The position numbers and the translations under genes are program-made. Below are positions 16,389 through 24,823 of a stretch of 64,000 nt of DNA, piece after piece. This stretch comes from a virus. The first letter of the stretch is position 1; the number at the start of each line of letters is the position of its first letter. The notes under the pieces are model-generated. The model searched no databases. It saw only the letters and a list, made by a program, of their open reading frames with translations, and had not been told where the DNA came from. The stretch spans positions 1 to 64,000 of IMG/VR virus record IMGVR_UViG_3300027973_000032; one strand, written 5' to 3'.

Positions 16389-18086
16389 TCAGCTCAATAT
16401 TTTATATGTGTAAGTTAATTTAGCCTGATCTCCCAAGCTTTGAGAATTTACTCCATCATAGACATAGCGTAATTCTACTGTATATCTATTGCTTAAAGAC
16501 ACCGTGTATTTTTTTGTACTTGCTGAAAATATCAAATGAATATCTTCATAGGTAAATTGTTGATCCATACCTACACCAAAATAGTCATAATCGTCAATCA
16601 TTTCTAATTTTGGATTACCACTAGTATCCAAATTTGTTGTATCAACTAGTATGGACAGTTTGCCTCTGCGTACTCTTCTTTGATTGGTGCTTTGATAAAA
16701 GTATTCTACTTCCAAGTGACACGATGTTGTCACTGGTAATCTAAATAATTTTAATAGAGTTGTTGAATAACTTAGATTGACCACATTGGTGAATGAATTT
16801 GAATAGTTTGCCTTACCAACTACTTCACTAATATAAGGATTGGAATATGATAAATCTGCTGGATTGGATAAACTGTGCCTGTCTGAATAATCTTGAATAG
16901 ATATATTACTAGGAACATCAAATTCTATATTACCATATTTGGCATCGTTATTATTGCCAAATATATCTCCTACCAATGTAAATTTATTTTGACTACTGAC
17001 GTTTCCCGATCCAGTATAAACCTTAATGCCTTGATTGCTTATTCTATTAAAGAAATTATTGGCAATAATGTTGTTTCTTGGTCCAAATTTCTGACCATAG
17101 TCAACTAAATTAGTATCCTTGCCAAAACGTACAGCAACTTCTAAATTCTCAAACACACAATCCCTAATGGTATTGCTTAGAATATCATATTTTGAGTCAA
17201 TGCCTAGTTTAAAGTTTTTAATGTTGATGTTGGTAAAAAGATTATTTTTACTAGTGATCAATTCAGTAGTGGCCATTATGTCTATGGCACAACTGGATGT
17301 GGATTCAAGTTGTCCATTCCAACTACTGGACAAATCTATATTGGCAAACTCACTGTTTTTTACACTTTCTAATAAGAGTGCATTGGCATTATTGCTGTCT
17401 AATATTAGGCTAAAGTTTTTTAAGGTCACTGAGCGGCATTGATTTTCGCCTGTGCTTAGAGGCACTGAACTATCATCTACATAATTGTCATCATTGGTAA
17501 GTCTAAATGCAGATCCTGTGCCTGTATATTGAAAAATAGTTCTTCCCTGACCTGCTCCTACAATATGTGTGTAACTGTGAATGTATATGGGATGATTGAA
17601 TAAGAAAATGCCTGGACCAAATTCCAATACGGCTCTAATATTAGGCGTGCCAGATCCTTGTAATGAATTAAGGTATAACTTGTTAATGGCATCTTGTATG
17701 GCCTGTGTTCTAATTGTTTGGGAATTAACACTGGTGTCACCATCAATTACTGGGCGAACCCCAAAACTTTCTGCATCTACCCTTTCATCTAAACGCTGCT
17801 GTAAAGGTCTTGATACAGGAGTACTTACTCTTTTATAGTTGTAATTTGCTACATCAAGTAAATTACTACGCTCTGTTAAGATTTGAGTATTGCCAATTCT
17901 TGGAGCGCCCTCACTTGTTTCCCCGTTGCCAATATATAACTGCTGTGTGTCAATGCACCAAGCTAACTCAGCACTAGCTAAACGAACTCCGTTATCCTGT
18001 CCTGGTATACCGTTCCAAGCAGCTTCACGTGGGCCATCTTTCCTGCCTCGACGTAATTGTATACGGCTAATTTGTACTACAGCCAT
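16389..18086 (-). CDS. Beta-helix tail fibre or spike protein (565 aa)
   Basis: The N-terminus (VVQISRIQLRRGRKDG, then LASAELAWCIDTQQLYIGNG) is another variant of the fibre-attachment fold seen in the 2832-aa gene. Residues ~140-400 have the pattern of a pectate-lyase-like right-handed beta-helix (FLFNHPIYIHSYTHIVGAGQ and later N-rich turns such as NIIANNFFN). The C-terminal ~130 residues are a beta-rich cap. No catalytic residues are evident, so it could bind or cut a host glycan. A GATAAATA late motif lies 21 nt upstream. Confidence 0.8.
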   Translation of the reverse strand: MAVVQISRIQLRRGRKDGPREAAWNGIPGQDNGVRLASAELAWCIDTQQLYIGNGETSEGAPRIGNTQILTERSNLLDVANYNYKRVSTPVSRPLQQRLDERVDAESFGVRPVIDGDTSVNSQTIRTQAIQDAINKLYLNSLQGSGTPNIRAVLEFGPGIFLFNHPIYIHSYTHIVGAGQGRTIFQYTGTGSAFRLTNDDNYVDDSSVPLSTGENQCRSVTLKNFSLILDSNNANALLLESVKNSEFANIDLSSSWNGQLESTSSCAIDIMATTELITSKNNLFTNINIKNFKLGIDSKYDILSNTIRDCVFENLEVAVRFGKDTNLVDYGQKFGPRNNIIANNFFNRISNQGIKVYTGSGNVSSQNKFTLVGDIFGNNNDAKYGNIEFDVPSNISIQDYSDRHSLSNPADLSYSNPYISEVVGKANYSNSFTNVVNLSYSTTLLKLFRLPVTTSCHLEVEYFYQSTNQRRVRRGKLSILVDTTNLDTSGNPKLEMIDDYDYFGVGMDQQFTYEDIHLIFSASTKKYTVSLSNRYTVELRYVYDGVNSQSLGDQAKLTYTYKILS

Positions 18087-18106
18087 GTGATTATCCCCTT
18101 ATAGGA

Positions 18107-18114
18107 TATTTATC
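18107..18114 (-). promoter_or_regulatory. Late-promoter-like motif GATAAATA
   Basis: GATAAATA on the minus strand, 20 nt before the ATG at 18086. A GGGGA ribosome-binding site follows. It overlaps the stop codon of the upstream nuclease gene. Confidence 0.6.
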
Positions 18115-18829
18115 AGATGTTGGTATAGTATTCTTCTAGCCTATCGAACCAACGATCAGTCCAATAATCAAAATGATCTGGCAACAATCTAAACTCTTGA
18201 TACTCAGGCTCGCCCCATTGACCTGGTGCAATCTCTGGTGGCTTTACACACATCATGATAACACCTTTACGTATGTTGGTGCCATGTACTTGATTATGTG
18301 CTAGAGCATAGGCAGTGAGTTGAAGAAAGTAATCATCGATCCACTCTATCTTCTTTGGCTTGTTAGTTTGTTTGAAGTCTAGAATACTTTCTTGACCTTG
18401 GTGTAGGCCCACACAGTCAGTAGTGCCTGCATACAATTCAGGATAGTACAAAGGTACTTCACTGCCCCATATTTCTGTAACGTGCCCAAAGCCTTTCTCA
18501 ATGACCTTTTTGGCCATTACCAAACTTTGTTGTGCATAAGGATTAGAAACCGTGTCTTTAATGCCTTCGCCCTTGACATAACGTTCAAGGAAGGTGTGCA
18601 TACGAGTTCCACGATTGGCTGCTTCTGTAGTAATCTGTTGAGCCTTGGCTTCACCCACACTACGTCGCCAATTGAGTAGAGCTTGTTTGGCTTCTTCTGG
18701 TTTGGTTTTATCTAGTACAGTGGTAACGCTGGGAACTTTGGTTCCGTCTGGGCAAGCGTATAAACGCTTGCCTGTGCTGTCATCTCTGGATAATTTGGTA
18801 TATTGATATCGTTCTATTAGTAAAGTCAT
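18113..18829 (-). CDS. PD-(D/E)XK family exonuclease
   Basis: A 238-aa nuclease of the Cas4/RecB/MGME1-like type. Motifs: RGTRMHTFLERYV (the RGT-x-x-H helix), GTTDCVGL (metal-binding Asp) and SILDFKQTNK (the D-x-K of the PD-(D/E)XK core), then LQLTAYALAHN as the QxxxY motif. Similar genes sit in the structural region of T4-like marine phages. It likely digests DNA during recombination or host DNA breakdown. No Cys cluster for an iron-sulfur centre is visible, unlike true Cas4. Confidence 0.88.
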   Translation of the reverse strand: MTLLIERYQYTKLSRDDSTGKRLYACPDGTKVPSVTTVLDKTKPEEAKQALLNWRRSVGEAKAQQITTEAANRGTRMHTFLERYVKGEGIKDTVSNPYAQQSLVMAKKVIEKGFGHVTEIWGSEVPLYYPELYAGTTDCVGLHQGQESILDFKQTNKPKKIEWIDDYFLQLTAYALAHNQVHGTNIRKGVIMMCVKPPEIAPGQWGEPEYQEFRLLPDHFDYWTDRWFDRLEEYYTNI

Positions 18830-18859
18830 TCCGTATTATACTACAGAGTTAGTGGCTTG

Positions 18860-19162
18860 TCAACCTATTCTTTTAGCCGTTGCTTTTTTAGCCATTTGAC
18901 TTACTGTGCTCTTGCCCGTCTCCCCGCCACTTTGTTGACTGGCTGTTTCAGCACTGGTCTTTAATTTGACTCCTTGTGGATCAAAACTACATATTTCCTT
19001 GAAACTGGGATTGGCATTAAATCTAGGTCCAAACTTATCTGCGCTATCAATGCGCTGTCCTAAGACGTTTTGTGTTTCATTGCCAAGAGCACGCCAACTA
19101 ATAATCTCTGGATTGCCTCTGCTATCGGCGGCATTTTTCTTTGCCACCAATAGGTCAAACAA
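18860..19162 (-). CDS. Possible frameshifted C-terminal extension of the upstream gene
   Basis: An open frame of 100 aa with no ATG; the best in-frame start is TTG at 19162. The frame itself extends upstream, without a stop, to an 11-A run on the minus strand (19184-19194) inside the end of the 324-aa gene. Skipping one A would join the two into one ~430-aa protein, with the sequence VTEATDKLFDLLVAKKNA following the lysines. Either ribosomal or polymerase slippage makes a fused product, or the A-run has been miscounted. The content (ISWRALGNETQNVLGQRI) is not one I can name. Confidence 0.6.
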   Translation of the reverse strand: MFDLLVAKKNAADSRGNPEIISWRALGNETQNVLGQRIDSADKFGPRFNANPSFKEICSFDPQGVKLKTSAETASQQSGGETGKSTVSQMAKKATAKRIG

Positions 19163-19166
19163 CTTA

Positions 19167-20141
19167 TCAGTGGCTTCTGTTACTTTTTTTTTTTGAAGTT
19201 AGGATTGTAGCTAACTTGCGGCTGTATGCACTTTCTCTCATGGCACGCCCAGCTGCTCCGCCTTCTGGTGCTGCACCTGCTGCTTCTTCTGGTGGACCTT
19301 CTTCACCACCTGCTGCACCCATCCCGCCGCCTGCACCTGCTAGTCCTGGACCAGCACCCATACCACTTGGAGCTGGACCACCTGTGCCTGTTAATACACC
19401 TACAGCCTGTGCTAGTGCCTGACGATTCTTTTCCAGTGCCAAATAGATTTCATCCAATGCTGGACGTACTGTTTGCTCAAATTGTGTACTAGTGTCGCTG
19501 CCCATCTCATCTCTTATAGAGTCTAATAAATCTAACATAGCTTCTGACTTCATTGAAGCAACATCTTCTAACCAGCCTGTAATACGATCAACCATGTCCT
19601 TACTGGCCATGATTAGTTCTGCTTTTTCTTCTTCACCCTCAGTGATGATTAAATCTCTTACAACACCCTTAGCTGTATTTTCGTCTAGATCATAACGTAC
19701 GATTAGTTCGCTAACTACTTCTTCATCGGCATCACGTTCCATCATTAAACGTTGTCTTGCGTTCTGAACCCATCCCTGATTTAATCCATGACCCTTTAAA
19801 CGACGCATGGCACTGTGATATTCTTTTAGATTCTTCATCTTTTTCTTCTTACCTCTAGTACCCTCTTCCACATCATCTTCTTCTTTGGTTTCACGCTCAG
19901 CAATCTCTTGATTGATCACATCAAGAAACATTTTGTTCTTTTGATACTTGTGACTGCTTAGTACACTGTCATAACTTTCGTTAGTTTCAAACTGACTCTG
20001 TGCTGTTCTTAGTTTATTTCTTGCATCATGAAGTTGTTCAATGGTAAACTTGTTTAAATTAATACTATAGCCAAACTTTTCAGATAAGCTTTCGTTAAGT
20101 TGTCTACTGGTAAGTGGTTTATGAAGATCTTTGATATTCAT
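19167..20141 (-). CDS. Conserved virion/assembly-region protein (324 aa)
   Basis: Begins MNIKDLHKPLTSRQLNESLS, followed by helical, charged segments (KFTIEQLHDARNKLRTAQ, KNKMFLDVINQEIAERE). I recognise this start from structural regions of T4-like marine phages, where the role is unknown to me. Residues ~80-230 are acidic and helical. Residues ~240-305 are Gly/Ala/Pro-rich and flexible. The frame ends KKKSNRSH right after an A11 tract, where it may shift into the next frame. A GATAAATA motif lies 24 nt upstream, which suggests late expression. It could be a scaffold or internal head protein; this is inference. Confidence 0.7.
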   Translation of the reverse strand: MNIKDLHKPLTSRQLNESLSEKFGYSINLNKFTIEQLHDARNKLRTAQSQFETNESYDSVLSSHKYQKNKMFLDVINQEIAERETKEEDDVEEGTRGKKKKMKNLKEYHSAMRRLKGHGLNQGWVQNARQRLMMERDADEEVVSELIVRYDLDENTAKGVVRDLIITEGEEEKAELIMASKDMVDRITGWLEDVASMKSEAMLDLLDSIRDEMGSDTSTQFEQTVRPALDEIYLALEKNRQALAQAVGVLTGTGGPAPSGMGAGPGLAGAGGGMGAAGGEEGPPEEAAGAAPEGGAAGRAMRESAYSRKLATILTSKKKSNRSH

Positions 20142-20164
20142 ACTGGGTTCCTAAATATTTAAGT

Positions 20165-20172
20165 TATTTATC
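20165..20172 (-). promoter_or_regulatory. Late-promoter-like motif GATAAATA
   Basis: GATAAATA on the minus strand, 23 nt before the ATG at 20141. Confidence 0.6.
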
Positions 20173-20608
20173 TAAATGATGTAGCAAACGCATTGCTTAT
20201 TTTGTCTCGATAGTAGTCTGCTCGATCTCTCGTTAACTCCCCTCTCCACAAGTACAAATCTCTTTTTACCAAGTCTTTGGTTTTTTTATATAATTCTTTA
20301 AAATTCAAATGATCGTTGTGATTGGCCCAATAGTGTTCGTCTAATATTTTAGTTTCAATCAATAAGTCAATTCTATTTGTTCTATGATAGTTGGCTGCCA
20401 ATAATGCACTGCTTTTTAAATTAAAAACTTCTATGAATATTTTACTTTGATTCTGTATCCTACTCAATGTCCAACTGGCATCCTTATTCTTTTTAATAAC
20501 ATAATTTTTATAGGCCACACTGCCGTCTGGAAGTATGGTCAATGGCATAATGTCATTGACATCTTCTAAAAACTTTTCTAATTTCTTAGCGACTTGCTTT
20601 ATAGTCAT
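20168..20608 (-). CDS. Conserved phage hypothetical (146 aa)
   Basis: A mixed alpha/beta protein with YVIKKNKDASWTLSRI followed by FNLKSSALLAANYH and a basic helical end (KTKDLVKRDLYLWRGELTRD). I recognise the overall pattern from T4-like marine phages but know no function. It overlaps the upstream 70-aa gene by 23 nt, so the two are probably co-translated. Confidence 0.7.
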   Translation of the reverse strand: MTIKQVAKKLEKFLEDVNDIMPLTILPDGSVAYKNYVIKKNKDASWTLSRIQNQSKIFIEVFNLKSSALLAANYHRTNRIDLLIETKILDEHYWANHNDHLNFKELYKKTKDLVKRDLYLWRGELTRDRADYYRDKISNAFATSFR

Positions 20609-20798
20609 TGGCTACAACCTTTGGATCCTTGTGCCCTATCTTGATTAGCAAATGTTTACGTATCATTACTTCGGCTATTTGTTGTTCACGTTGAGGCATA
20701 GTACTTAGCAAAGTGGGCCTAGTCAGTTTCTCCAATAAGGCACGTTCCTCGTTAGTAGTATAGATTTCAAAACTCTTAACTAGTTCGTTGATTTTCAT
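20586..20798 (-). CDS. Small conserved phage protein (70 aa)
   Basis: Begins MKINELVKSF and contains MPQREQQIAEVMIRKHLLIK. The EREQ-x-x-x-E-x-x-x-RK-type helix is familiar from small proteins of marine myophages of unknown role. The start overlaps the end of the upstream 460-aa gene by 4 nt. The N-terminus shares the M-K-x-x-E-L pattern found in several genes here. Confidence 0.65.
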   Translation of the reverse strand: MKINELVKSFEIYTTNEERALLEKLTRPTLLSTMPQREQQIAEVMIRKHLLIKIGHKDPKVVANDYKASR

Positions 20799-22177
20799 CT
20801 AAGTCCTGCAATACGTAGCATGGCTGTTAGTTCAGGATCCTCGACCATTCTTTGATTAGAACGATTAAAGCTTTCTCCCGACACACCCATGTCAGGCCTT
20901 CCCATGTCAGTTGATTGTGATGCCGGAGCTGCTGGTTTTGCTGCTCCTGGTGGGGGTTGGAATCCACCTGGTTTTTGATATTGACCTTTGTTTGAAAACC
21001 AATTGCCTATTTTGTTTAATGCACCTTGATTTTGTGGCAAGTTAGGATTTGATCCAGGCATAATTTGTTTACCATCTGGGCCAACTACCATTGAACTGCC
21101 GTCTGGATTGGTTATTGTTGAATTGCCATCGTCGTCGCCAACAATTTGCGGACCTGCTGGCTTTGCTGGTGCTGCTGCTGGTGCTGGTGCTGGTGGTTTA
21201 GGACCTGGTGTTGGTGGATTAGCTGATGTTGATGTTGTATCACCTGGCATATATGCCGGGACTTGCGGCTGTTCAGGAAATTGTTTTCTAGATGCTGCAA
21301 TTGCAGGATCCAACTCAGCTTCTGGATTATGGTCATTGCCACTTGCTGTTAAGCTAGTTGCTGGCGCCTTGGCTGCGGCTAATGCTGATGCAGGTGTTAC
21401 TTGTGGTGTTGGTGCTGGTGCTGGAATCTTACCGCCGTTAGGCAAAGGTTTACCATCTGGACCAACTACTATTCTCTTACCATCAGGTGTAGTAATCGAG
21501 TGATTGCCTTCGTCGTCAGTTTGTACCTGTGTGCTGGTTGGTGCTGCTGGTGCTGGTGCTGGTGCTGGTGTATTTTGTGTGTTGGTCTTGTCTTTTTCTA
21601 TTTGTTGTGCAATATCTGGACTAGTGGTTGGAGAAGTTCCACCCTGTTTGGCCATTGCTGCTCTTAAGGCTGCTGTTGTTTTTGGACCAATTTGACCATC
21701 TGGATTTAATCCTTGATTCTTTTGAAAAAGCTTGATCGCTGCTGGATCCATTTTCATTTGTTGTGCCATAGCCACACCTGCTGGATCTGGTACGAATGGT
21801 TTCTTAGCTGCTGCTGGTTTGGCTGCTGGGTTAGCAGTTGGTTTAACTGTTGTACTATCCTGAGGGTTAACATCGCCATGATAATCAGCATTAGGACTTA
21901 CTTTAGTGTTTGGTGTCGGTGCTGCTGGCGCTGCTGCTGGTGCTGCTGGTGCTGGGGTCGGTGCTGGTGCCTCTGCCACCATTTTAATGGTATGCATAGT
22001 TTTTGGATCTGGCACACCAGTTTGATCTAATCCCATGTACTTTTGAAAAATACCAATTGCTCTAGCAGTATCTACATGTTTGGATTTGTAAGATTCGTGT
22101 AGACCAGAAAGTTGTCTTATTCTAGCTACTTCAATTTGCTCCAATAGAGCCTTGGCAAAGATTTGTATATTATTCAT
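20795..22177 (-). CDS. Ala/Pro-rich protein with peptidoglycan-binding domains (460 aa)
   Basis: Two peptidoglycan-binding-like helical repeats are visible: residues ~37-70 (RAIGIFQKYMGLDQTGVPD) and ~135-175 (AIKLFQKNQGLNPDGQIGPK). They are separated by Ala/Pro-rich linkers. A second pair of repeats follows: D-D-E-G-N-H-S-I-T-T-P-D-G-K with IVVGPDGK, and D-D-D-G-N-S-T-I-T-N-P-D-G-S with MVVGPDGK. It is probably a virion protein that contacts the cell wall at entry, or a lysis accessory; it has no catalytic motif. It runs on into the 70-aa gene by a 4-nt overlap. Confidence 0.7.
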   Translation of the reverse strand: MNNIQIFAKALLEQIEVARIRQLSGLHESYKSKHVDTARAIGIFQKYMGLDQTGVPDPKTMHTIKMVAEAPAPTPAPAAPAAAPAAPTPNTKVSPNADYHGDVNPQDSTTVKPTANPAAKPAAAKKPFVPDPAGVAMAQQMKMDPAAIKLFQKNQGLNPDGQIGPKTTAALRAAMAKQGGTSPTTSPDIAQQIEKDKTNTQNTPAPAPAPAAPTSTQVQTDDEGNHSITTPDGKRIVVGPDGKPLPNGGKIPAPAPTPQVTPASALAAAKAPATSLTASGNDHNPEAELDPAIAASRKQFPEQPQVPAYMPGDTTSTSANPPTPGPKPPAPAPAAAPAKPAGPQIVGDDDGNSTITNPDGSSMVVGPDGKQIMPGSNPNLPQNQGALNKIGNWFSNKGQYQKPGGFQPPPGAAKPAAPASQSTDMGRPDMGVSGESFNRSNQRMVEDPELTAMLRIAGLR

Positions 22178-22178
22178 T

Positions 22179-22721
22179 TTAGATTCCTGCTAATTTTTTT
22201 AAATTTAATACGTCCTGATCCAGTGTTTGTTTATTCAGTACGCTTACTCCAGCTACACGTTGTGCCAATTTGGCTATATAGGCTGCTTCGTCTAAAGGTT
22301 CATTTAGACTACGAAATTCTTTTTCTAATTTGTTTATGGGATCCTCTTCACCAAAATTCTCTGTGGTTGGCGCATTTTGCTGGCCACCTTGTTCTGGTGG
22401 ATTACCTGCCTGAGGCTGTGATGGAGCTGCTGGTGCATTAGGAGTCATTGCTCCAGGAGCTGCAACAACTTTGATATCTTGTCCTGGCTTTAATCCAGCT
22501 GCTGGATCTGGAGCAGGAGCAGCTACGGCTTTGGGATCAACTACTGGAACACCGTCTTGCCCTAAAGTAACCACACCTGGTTTTAAGGGCACTGTGACCT
22601 CAGGAGCAGGAGCTGCAGGATTCTTAGGATCAGGCTGCTTATAGGTTAACTCATTACTGCTTGTTTTGGTTACCTCTGCTGGCACTGGAGGAGCACCACC
22701 AGTTACTTCATAAATTTTCAT
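22179..22721 (-). CDS. Ala/Pro-rich virion-associated protein (180 aa)
   Basis: Starts MKIYEVTGGAPPVPAEV, followed by a Pro/Ala-rich middle with VTLGQDGVPVV and GLKPGQDIKVV and a helical C-terminus (INKLEKEFRSLNE, then AAYIAKLAQRVAGVSVLN). The composition resembles the adjacent 460-aa gene. The M-K-x-x-E start resembles a T4 capsid-targeting peptide. It overlaps the upstream gene by 14 nt. Function unknown. Confidence 0.65.
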   Translation of the reverse strand: MKIYEVTGGAPPVPAEVTKTSSNELTYKQPDPKNPAAPAPEVTVPLKPGVVTLGQDGVPVVDPKAVAAPAPDPAAGLKPGQDIKVVAAPGAMTPNAPAAPSQPQAGNPPEQGGQQNAPTTENFGEEDPINKLEKEFRSLNEPLDEAAYIAKLAQRVAGVSVLNKQTLDQDVLNLKKLAGI

Positions 22722-23418
22722 ATTGTTGTTCCAAACTCAACCTATCGGCTTCTATATTACTTATGTGATTTCTAAGTTTTTCTATGTGACCTTTGGCTCT
22801 CAATACTTTAAACGCTATGTTTTCTGCACTGAGCTCACCTCCTGTACTTAACCCATGCTGACGCAATCTTTTTATACTGTCCAACACTTCTTTGACTGAG
22901 TCTACATCGTCACTGCGTAAGGCCACACGTACCTTACCTACAAACTGTTTATATTTTTCTTTAACTGCGGCTCTATCCACAGTGTCTTCCACAGTCTCTG
23001 GGATCTTTAACCAACGATCATCTAGCACAGAATATATGCCAGCACTGGTATGTGGCTGTTGACTGTCTTGTACATACAACTCCACATCAATACCTTTGAT
23101 CTGTATATGGTGTTGAAAGTTATATTGATTCTTCTTTGCATCAAATAACTGTTTGAGAAGGATTTTCTTATCCTCAGGCATATCTACTACTAGATGTAGG
23201 TCAATGTCACTGTTCCTACTATAGGTATACCCAGCGTTACTACCGCTTAGGGTAATGTCTTGCAAGTGAAGTTCATCAATGCCAATGTACTCTACAAAAT
23301 TTTTAGCTATTTTTAATAATGTATAACGCACTATTGGCTTGAGTACACCCTTACGCCATAATTTAGCATTAAGGTGTTGATGAAAGATAACTGCGGCGCT
23401 GACAAGATCTTCGTGCAT
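22708..23418 (-). CDS. Nucleotidyltransferase-fold protein (236 aa)
   Basis: Carries the Pol-beta-type nucleotidyltransferase signature: LSGSNAGYTYSRNSDIDLHL (G-S then D-x-D near residues 67-86) and a third acidic strand in GIDVELYVQD. The first ~60 residues are helical and the C-terminal ~90 residues form a helical bundle. It would transfer a nucleotide to an unknown acceptor (RNA, protein or small molecule). A GATAAATA motif ends only 4 nt before the ATG, so its late message may be leaderless. Confidence 0.75.
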   Translation of the reverse strand: MHEDLVSAAVIFHQHLNAKLWRKGVLKPIVRYTLLKIAKNFVEYIGIDELHLQDITLSGSNAGYTYSRNSDIDLHLVVDMPEDKKILLKQLFDAKKNQYNFQHHIQIKGIDVELYVQDSQQPHTSAGIYSVLDDRWLKIPETVEDTVDRAAVKEKYKQFVGKVRVALRSDDVDSVKEVLDSIKRLRQHGLSTGGELSAENIAFKVLRAKGHIEKLRNHISNIEADRLSLEQQYENL

Positions 23419-23422
23419 TGCA

Positions 23423-23430
23423 TATTTATC
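23423..23430 (-). promoter_or_regulatory. Late-promoter-like motif GATAAATA next to the start codon
   Basis: GATAAATA, then TGCA, then ATG on the minus strand. No ribosome-binding site can fit between the motif and the start codon. Confidence 0.55.
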
Positions 23431-23821
23431 TTAACATTTCAAAACTGATATTGATGCCAGGTCTAAACACACTGGGTTTCGTCTTAATTGTTTCAGTCAG
23501 TCCCGGTATGTATGGCACTAGATCAAAATCCTTTTTTAATAAGGCCACATCATCCCCATCTTCAACGAACACGAACTCTAATTCAACATGCCAATCAAAT
23601 ACCCATATATTGCATAATTCCTTGCCCTTCATACCATATTTTTCTGGTTGATCAATGACGACTTTAGGCGGGTAATCATAATAAAGATTACTTCGCATAC
23701 CAACAGTTTGTATTACAGTATCGAAATTCTGCTGTTGGCTACGTGCTTGCTGTTTATATTCATCATTGCGATATTGACCAGTATTGGTAATATCCACAAG
23801 AGTATAGATTGTGTAACGCAT
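23426..23821 (-). CDS. Conserved T4-like phage hypothetical (131 aa)
   Basis: Begins MRYTIYTLVDITNTGQYRND and contains RSQQQNFDTVIQTVGMRSN and WVFDWHVELEFVF. This layout is familiar from T4-like marine phages, where it is annotated only as hypothetical. It is beta-rich, with no catalytic motif. Its end overlaps the late-type promoter of the downstream nucleotidyltransferase gene. Confidence 0.7.
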   Translation of the reverse strand: MRYTIYTLVDITNTGQYRNDEYKQQARSQQQNFDTVIQTVGMRSNLYYDYPPKVVIDQPEKYGMKGKELCNIWVFDWHVELEFVFVEDGDDVALLKKDFDLVPYIPGLTETIKTKPSVFRPGINISFEMLR

Positions 23822-23854
23822 TAGCTATTTAATGCGTAGTTAATGGTTAACGAA

Positions 23855-24223
23855 TTATTTGCCTAGTACTCTAACTATGTCGCTTAGATGTCCTGCTACA
23901 AAACCTATTACTATGGCAGCGCCCGTGATCAAATAAACCCATCTATTCTTAAAGTCTTCTAAATTATCTAACTTTTCAAGAACCTTAGTGTTAGCTTTTT
24001 TAGCTTCTTCTTTATTTTCTTCTAGCTTTTCGTAATAGGTATCGCGATTGACATTGTAGATATCCAACATTTTGTCAAGCTTTTGATCCATATCATCACT
24101 GATAGATTCAACAGCATCGTGTACGCTCTTGACATCTTGTTTGAGATCGTCGATCTTTTCACCTAGAAACTCTACCTTAGTTTCTACTACACCAACACGT
24201 TCTTCCATAGTGGCCATAATCAT
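23855..24223 (-). CDS. Coiled-coil protein with C-terminal membrane anchor (122 aa)
   Basis: Residues ~5-85 form a charged coiled coil (VEFLGEKIDDLKQDVKSVHD, KLEENKEEAKKANTKVLEKL). Residues ~93-112 form one membrane helix (WVYLITGAAIVIGFVAGHL). This is the layout of XhlA-type haemolysin/holin accessory proteins and of some phage lysis proteins. The lysis role is inferred from architecture alone. A late motif lies 18 nt upstream. The start could also be the Met at residue 3 or 6. Confidence 0.65.
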   Translation of the reverse strand: MIMATMEERVGVVETKVEFLGEKIDDLKQDVKSVHDAVESISDDMDQKLDKMLDIYNVNRDTYYEKLEENKEEAKKANTKVLEKLDNLEDFKNRWVYLITGAAIVIGFVAGHLSDIVRVLGK

Positions 24224-24240
24224 AGTCCTATATATGAAAA

Positions 24241-24248
24241 TATTTATT
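24241..24248 (-). promoter_or_regulatory. Late-promoter-like motif AATAAATA
   Basis: AATAAATA on the minus strand, 17 nt before the ATG at 24223. Confidence 0.5.
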
Positions 24249-24288
24249 TTTGTATGAAGATAAGTTATATTGCAATATAACTAGTGGC

Positions 24289-24312
24289 AAAAAAGGACAC
24301 CGAAGTGTCCTT
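24289..24312 (-). terminator. Rho-independent terminator with UUCG loop
   Basis: The minus strand reads AAGGACAC, TTCG, GTGTCCTT and then a T run. This is a perfect 8-bp stem closed by the very stable UUCG tetraloop. It ends the message of the 129-aa gene at 24338-24727. Confidence 0.9.
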
Positions 24313-24337
24313 AATTGCTTCCCATCCCGATTGAGAA

Positions 24338-24727
24338 TTAAGAAACGCCGTATAGGCTTGTTAGTTGTGTTACTGTAACAGTGGATGTTGTACCAGAACC
24401 TGTTAGTGTACCAGCACCGCCTAGAGCCTTGTCTGCTCTAACTGCTACGATGTCAACGTCTAGGGCATGTCCGTCACCAACAAAAATCATTGATGTACCG
24501 TCACTCTTTACTTGGAAAAGAGCACCAGTTGTACCAAACTCTTGTGCTAGGCTGGTTGCTTTACTGTATAAACCATCACTGTATGTGCCTGGAGCAGTGT
24601 GATCACTCTGTCCTGTATCAACATCAGTAATTGTGCTATATGCAATCTTAAATACTTTTAGCTGTAATGTGCTGTATAATGTACCCTTGGCGATATACGC
24701 TGGGTTGGCTTTAAAAACTTGTGGCAT
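24338..24727 (-). CDS. Probable abundant late virion protein (129 aa)
   Basis: I do not recognise the family. The protein is Thr/Ser/Gly/Ala-rich and beta-like (FKANPAYIAKGTLYSTLQLK, ALFQVKSDGTSMIFVGDG), with a Thr/Val-rich end. The gene has its own transcription unit: a GGTAAATA late motif, a leader hairpin, a strong GAGGAG ribosome-binding site 4-5 nt before ATG, and a UUCG terminator. That set-up is what one expects for a highly expressed structural protein such as a head decoration or tail component. This is inferred from signals, not from homology. Confidence 0.65.
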   Translation of the reverse strand: MPQVFKANPAYIAKGTLYSTLQLKVFKIAYSTITDVDTGQSDHTAPGTYSDGLYSKATSLAQEFGTTGALFQVKSDGTSMIFVGDGHALDVDIVAVRADKALGGAGTLTGSGTTSTVTVTQLTSLYGVS

Positions 24728-24743
24728 AATATTCTCCTCGTTG

Positions 24744-24764
24744 CCTTAACCCGTTAACTCTACG
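24744..24764 (-). promoter_or_regulatory. Leader hairpin before a strong ribosome-binding site
   Basis: The minus-strand leader contains AACCCGT, a 7-nt loop and ACGGGTT, then AAGGCAACGAGGAGAATATG. A hairpin just upstream of a strong Shine-Dalgarno site often stabilises phage messages. Confidence 0.55.
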
Positions 24765-24777
24765 GGTTGTGTAAAAG

Positions 24778-24785
24778 TATTTACC
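24778..24785 (-). promoter_or_regulatory. Late-promoter-like motif GGTAAATA
   Basis: GGTAAATA on the minus strand, 50 nt before the ATG at 24727. Confidence 0.5.
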
Positions 24786-24823
24786 AAATTTTAAAAAATT
24801 GGGCAACTTACACCCAAATTTGG

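Noticed and set aside
18113-18829. PD-(D/E)XK nuclease as a CRISPR Cas4
   Set aside because: It lacks the four-Cys iron-sulfur motif, and no CRISPR array or other cas genes are present.
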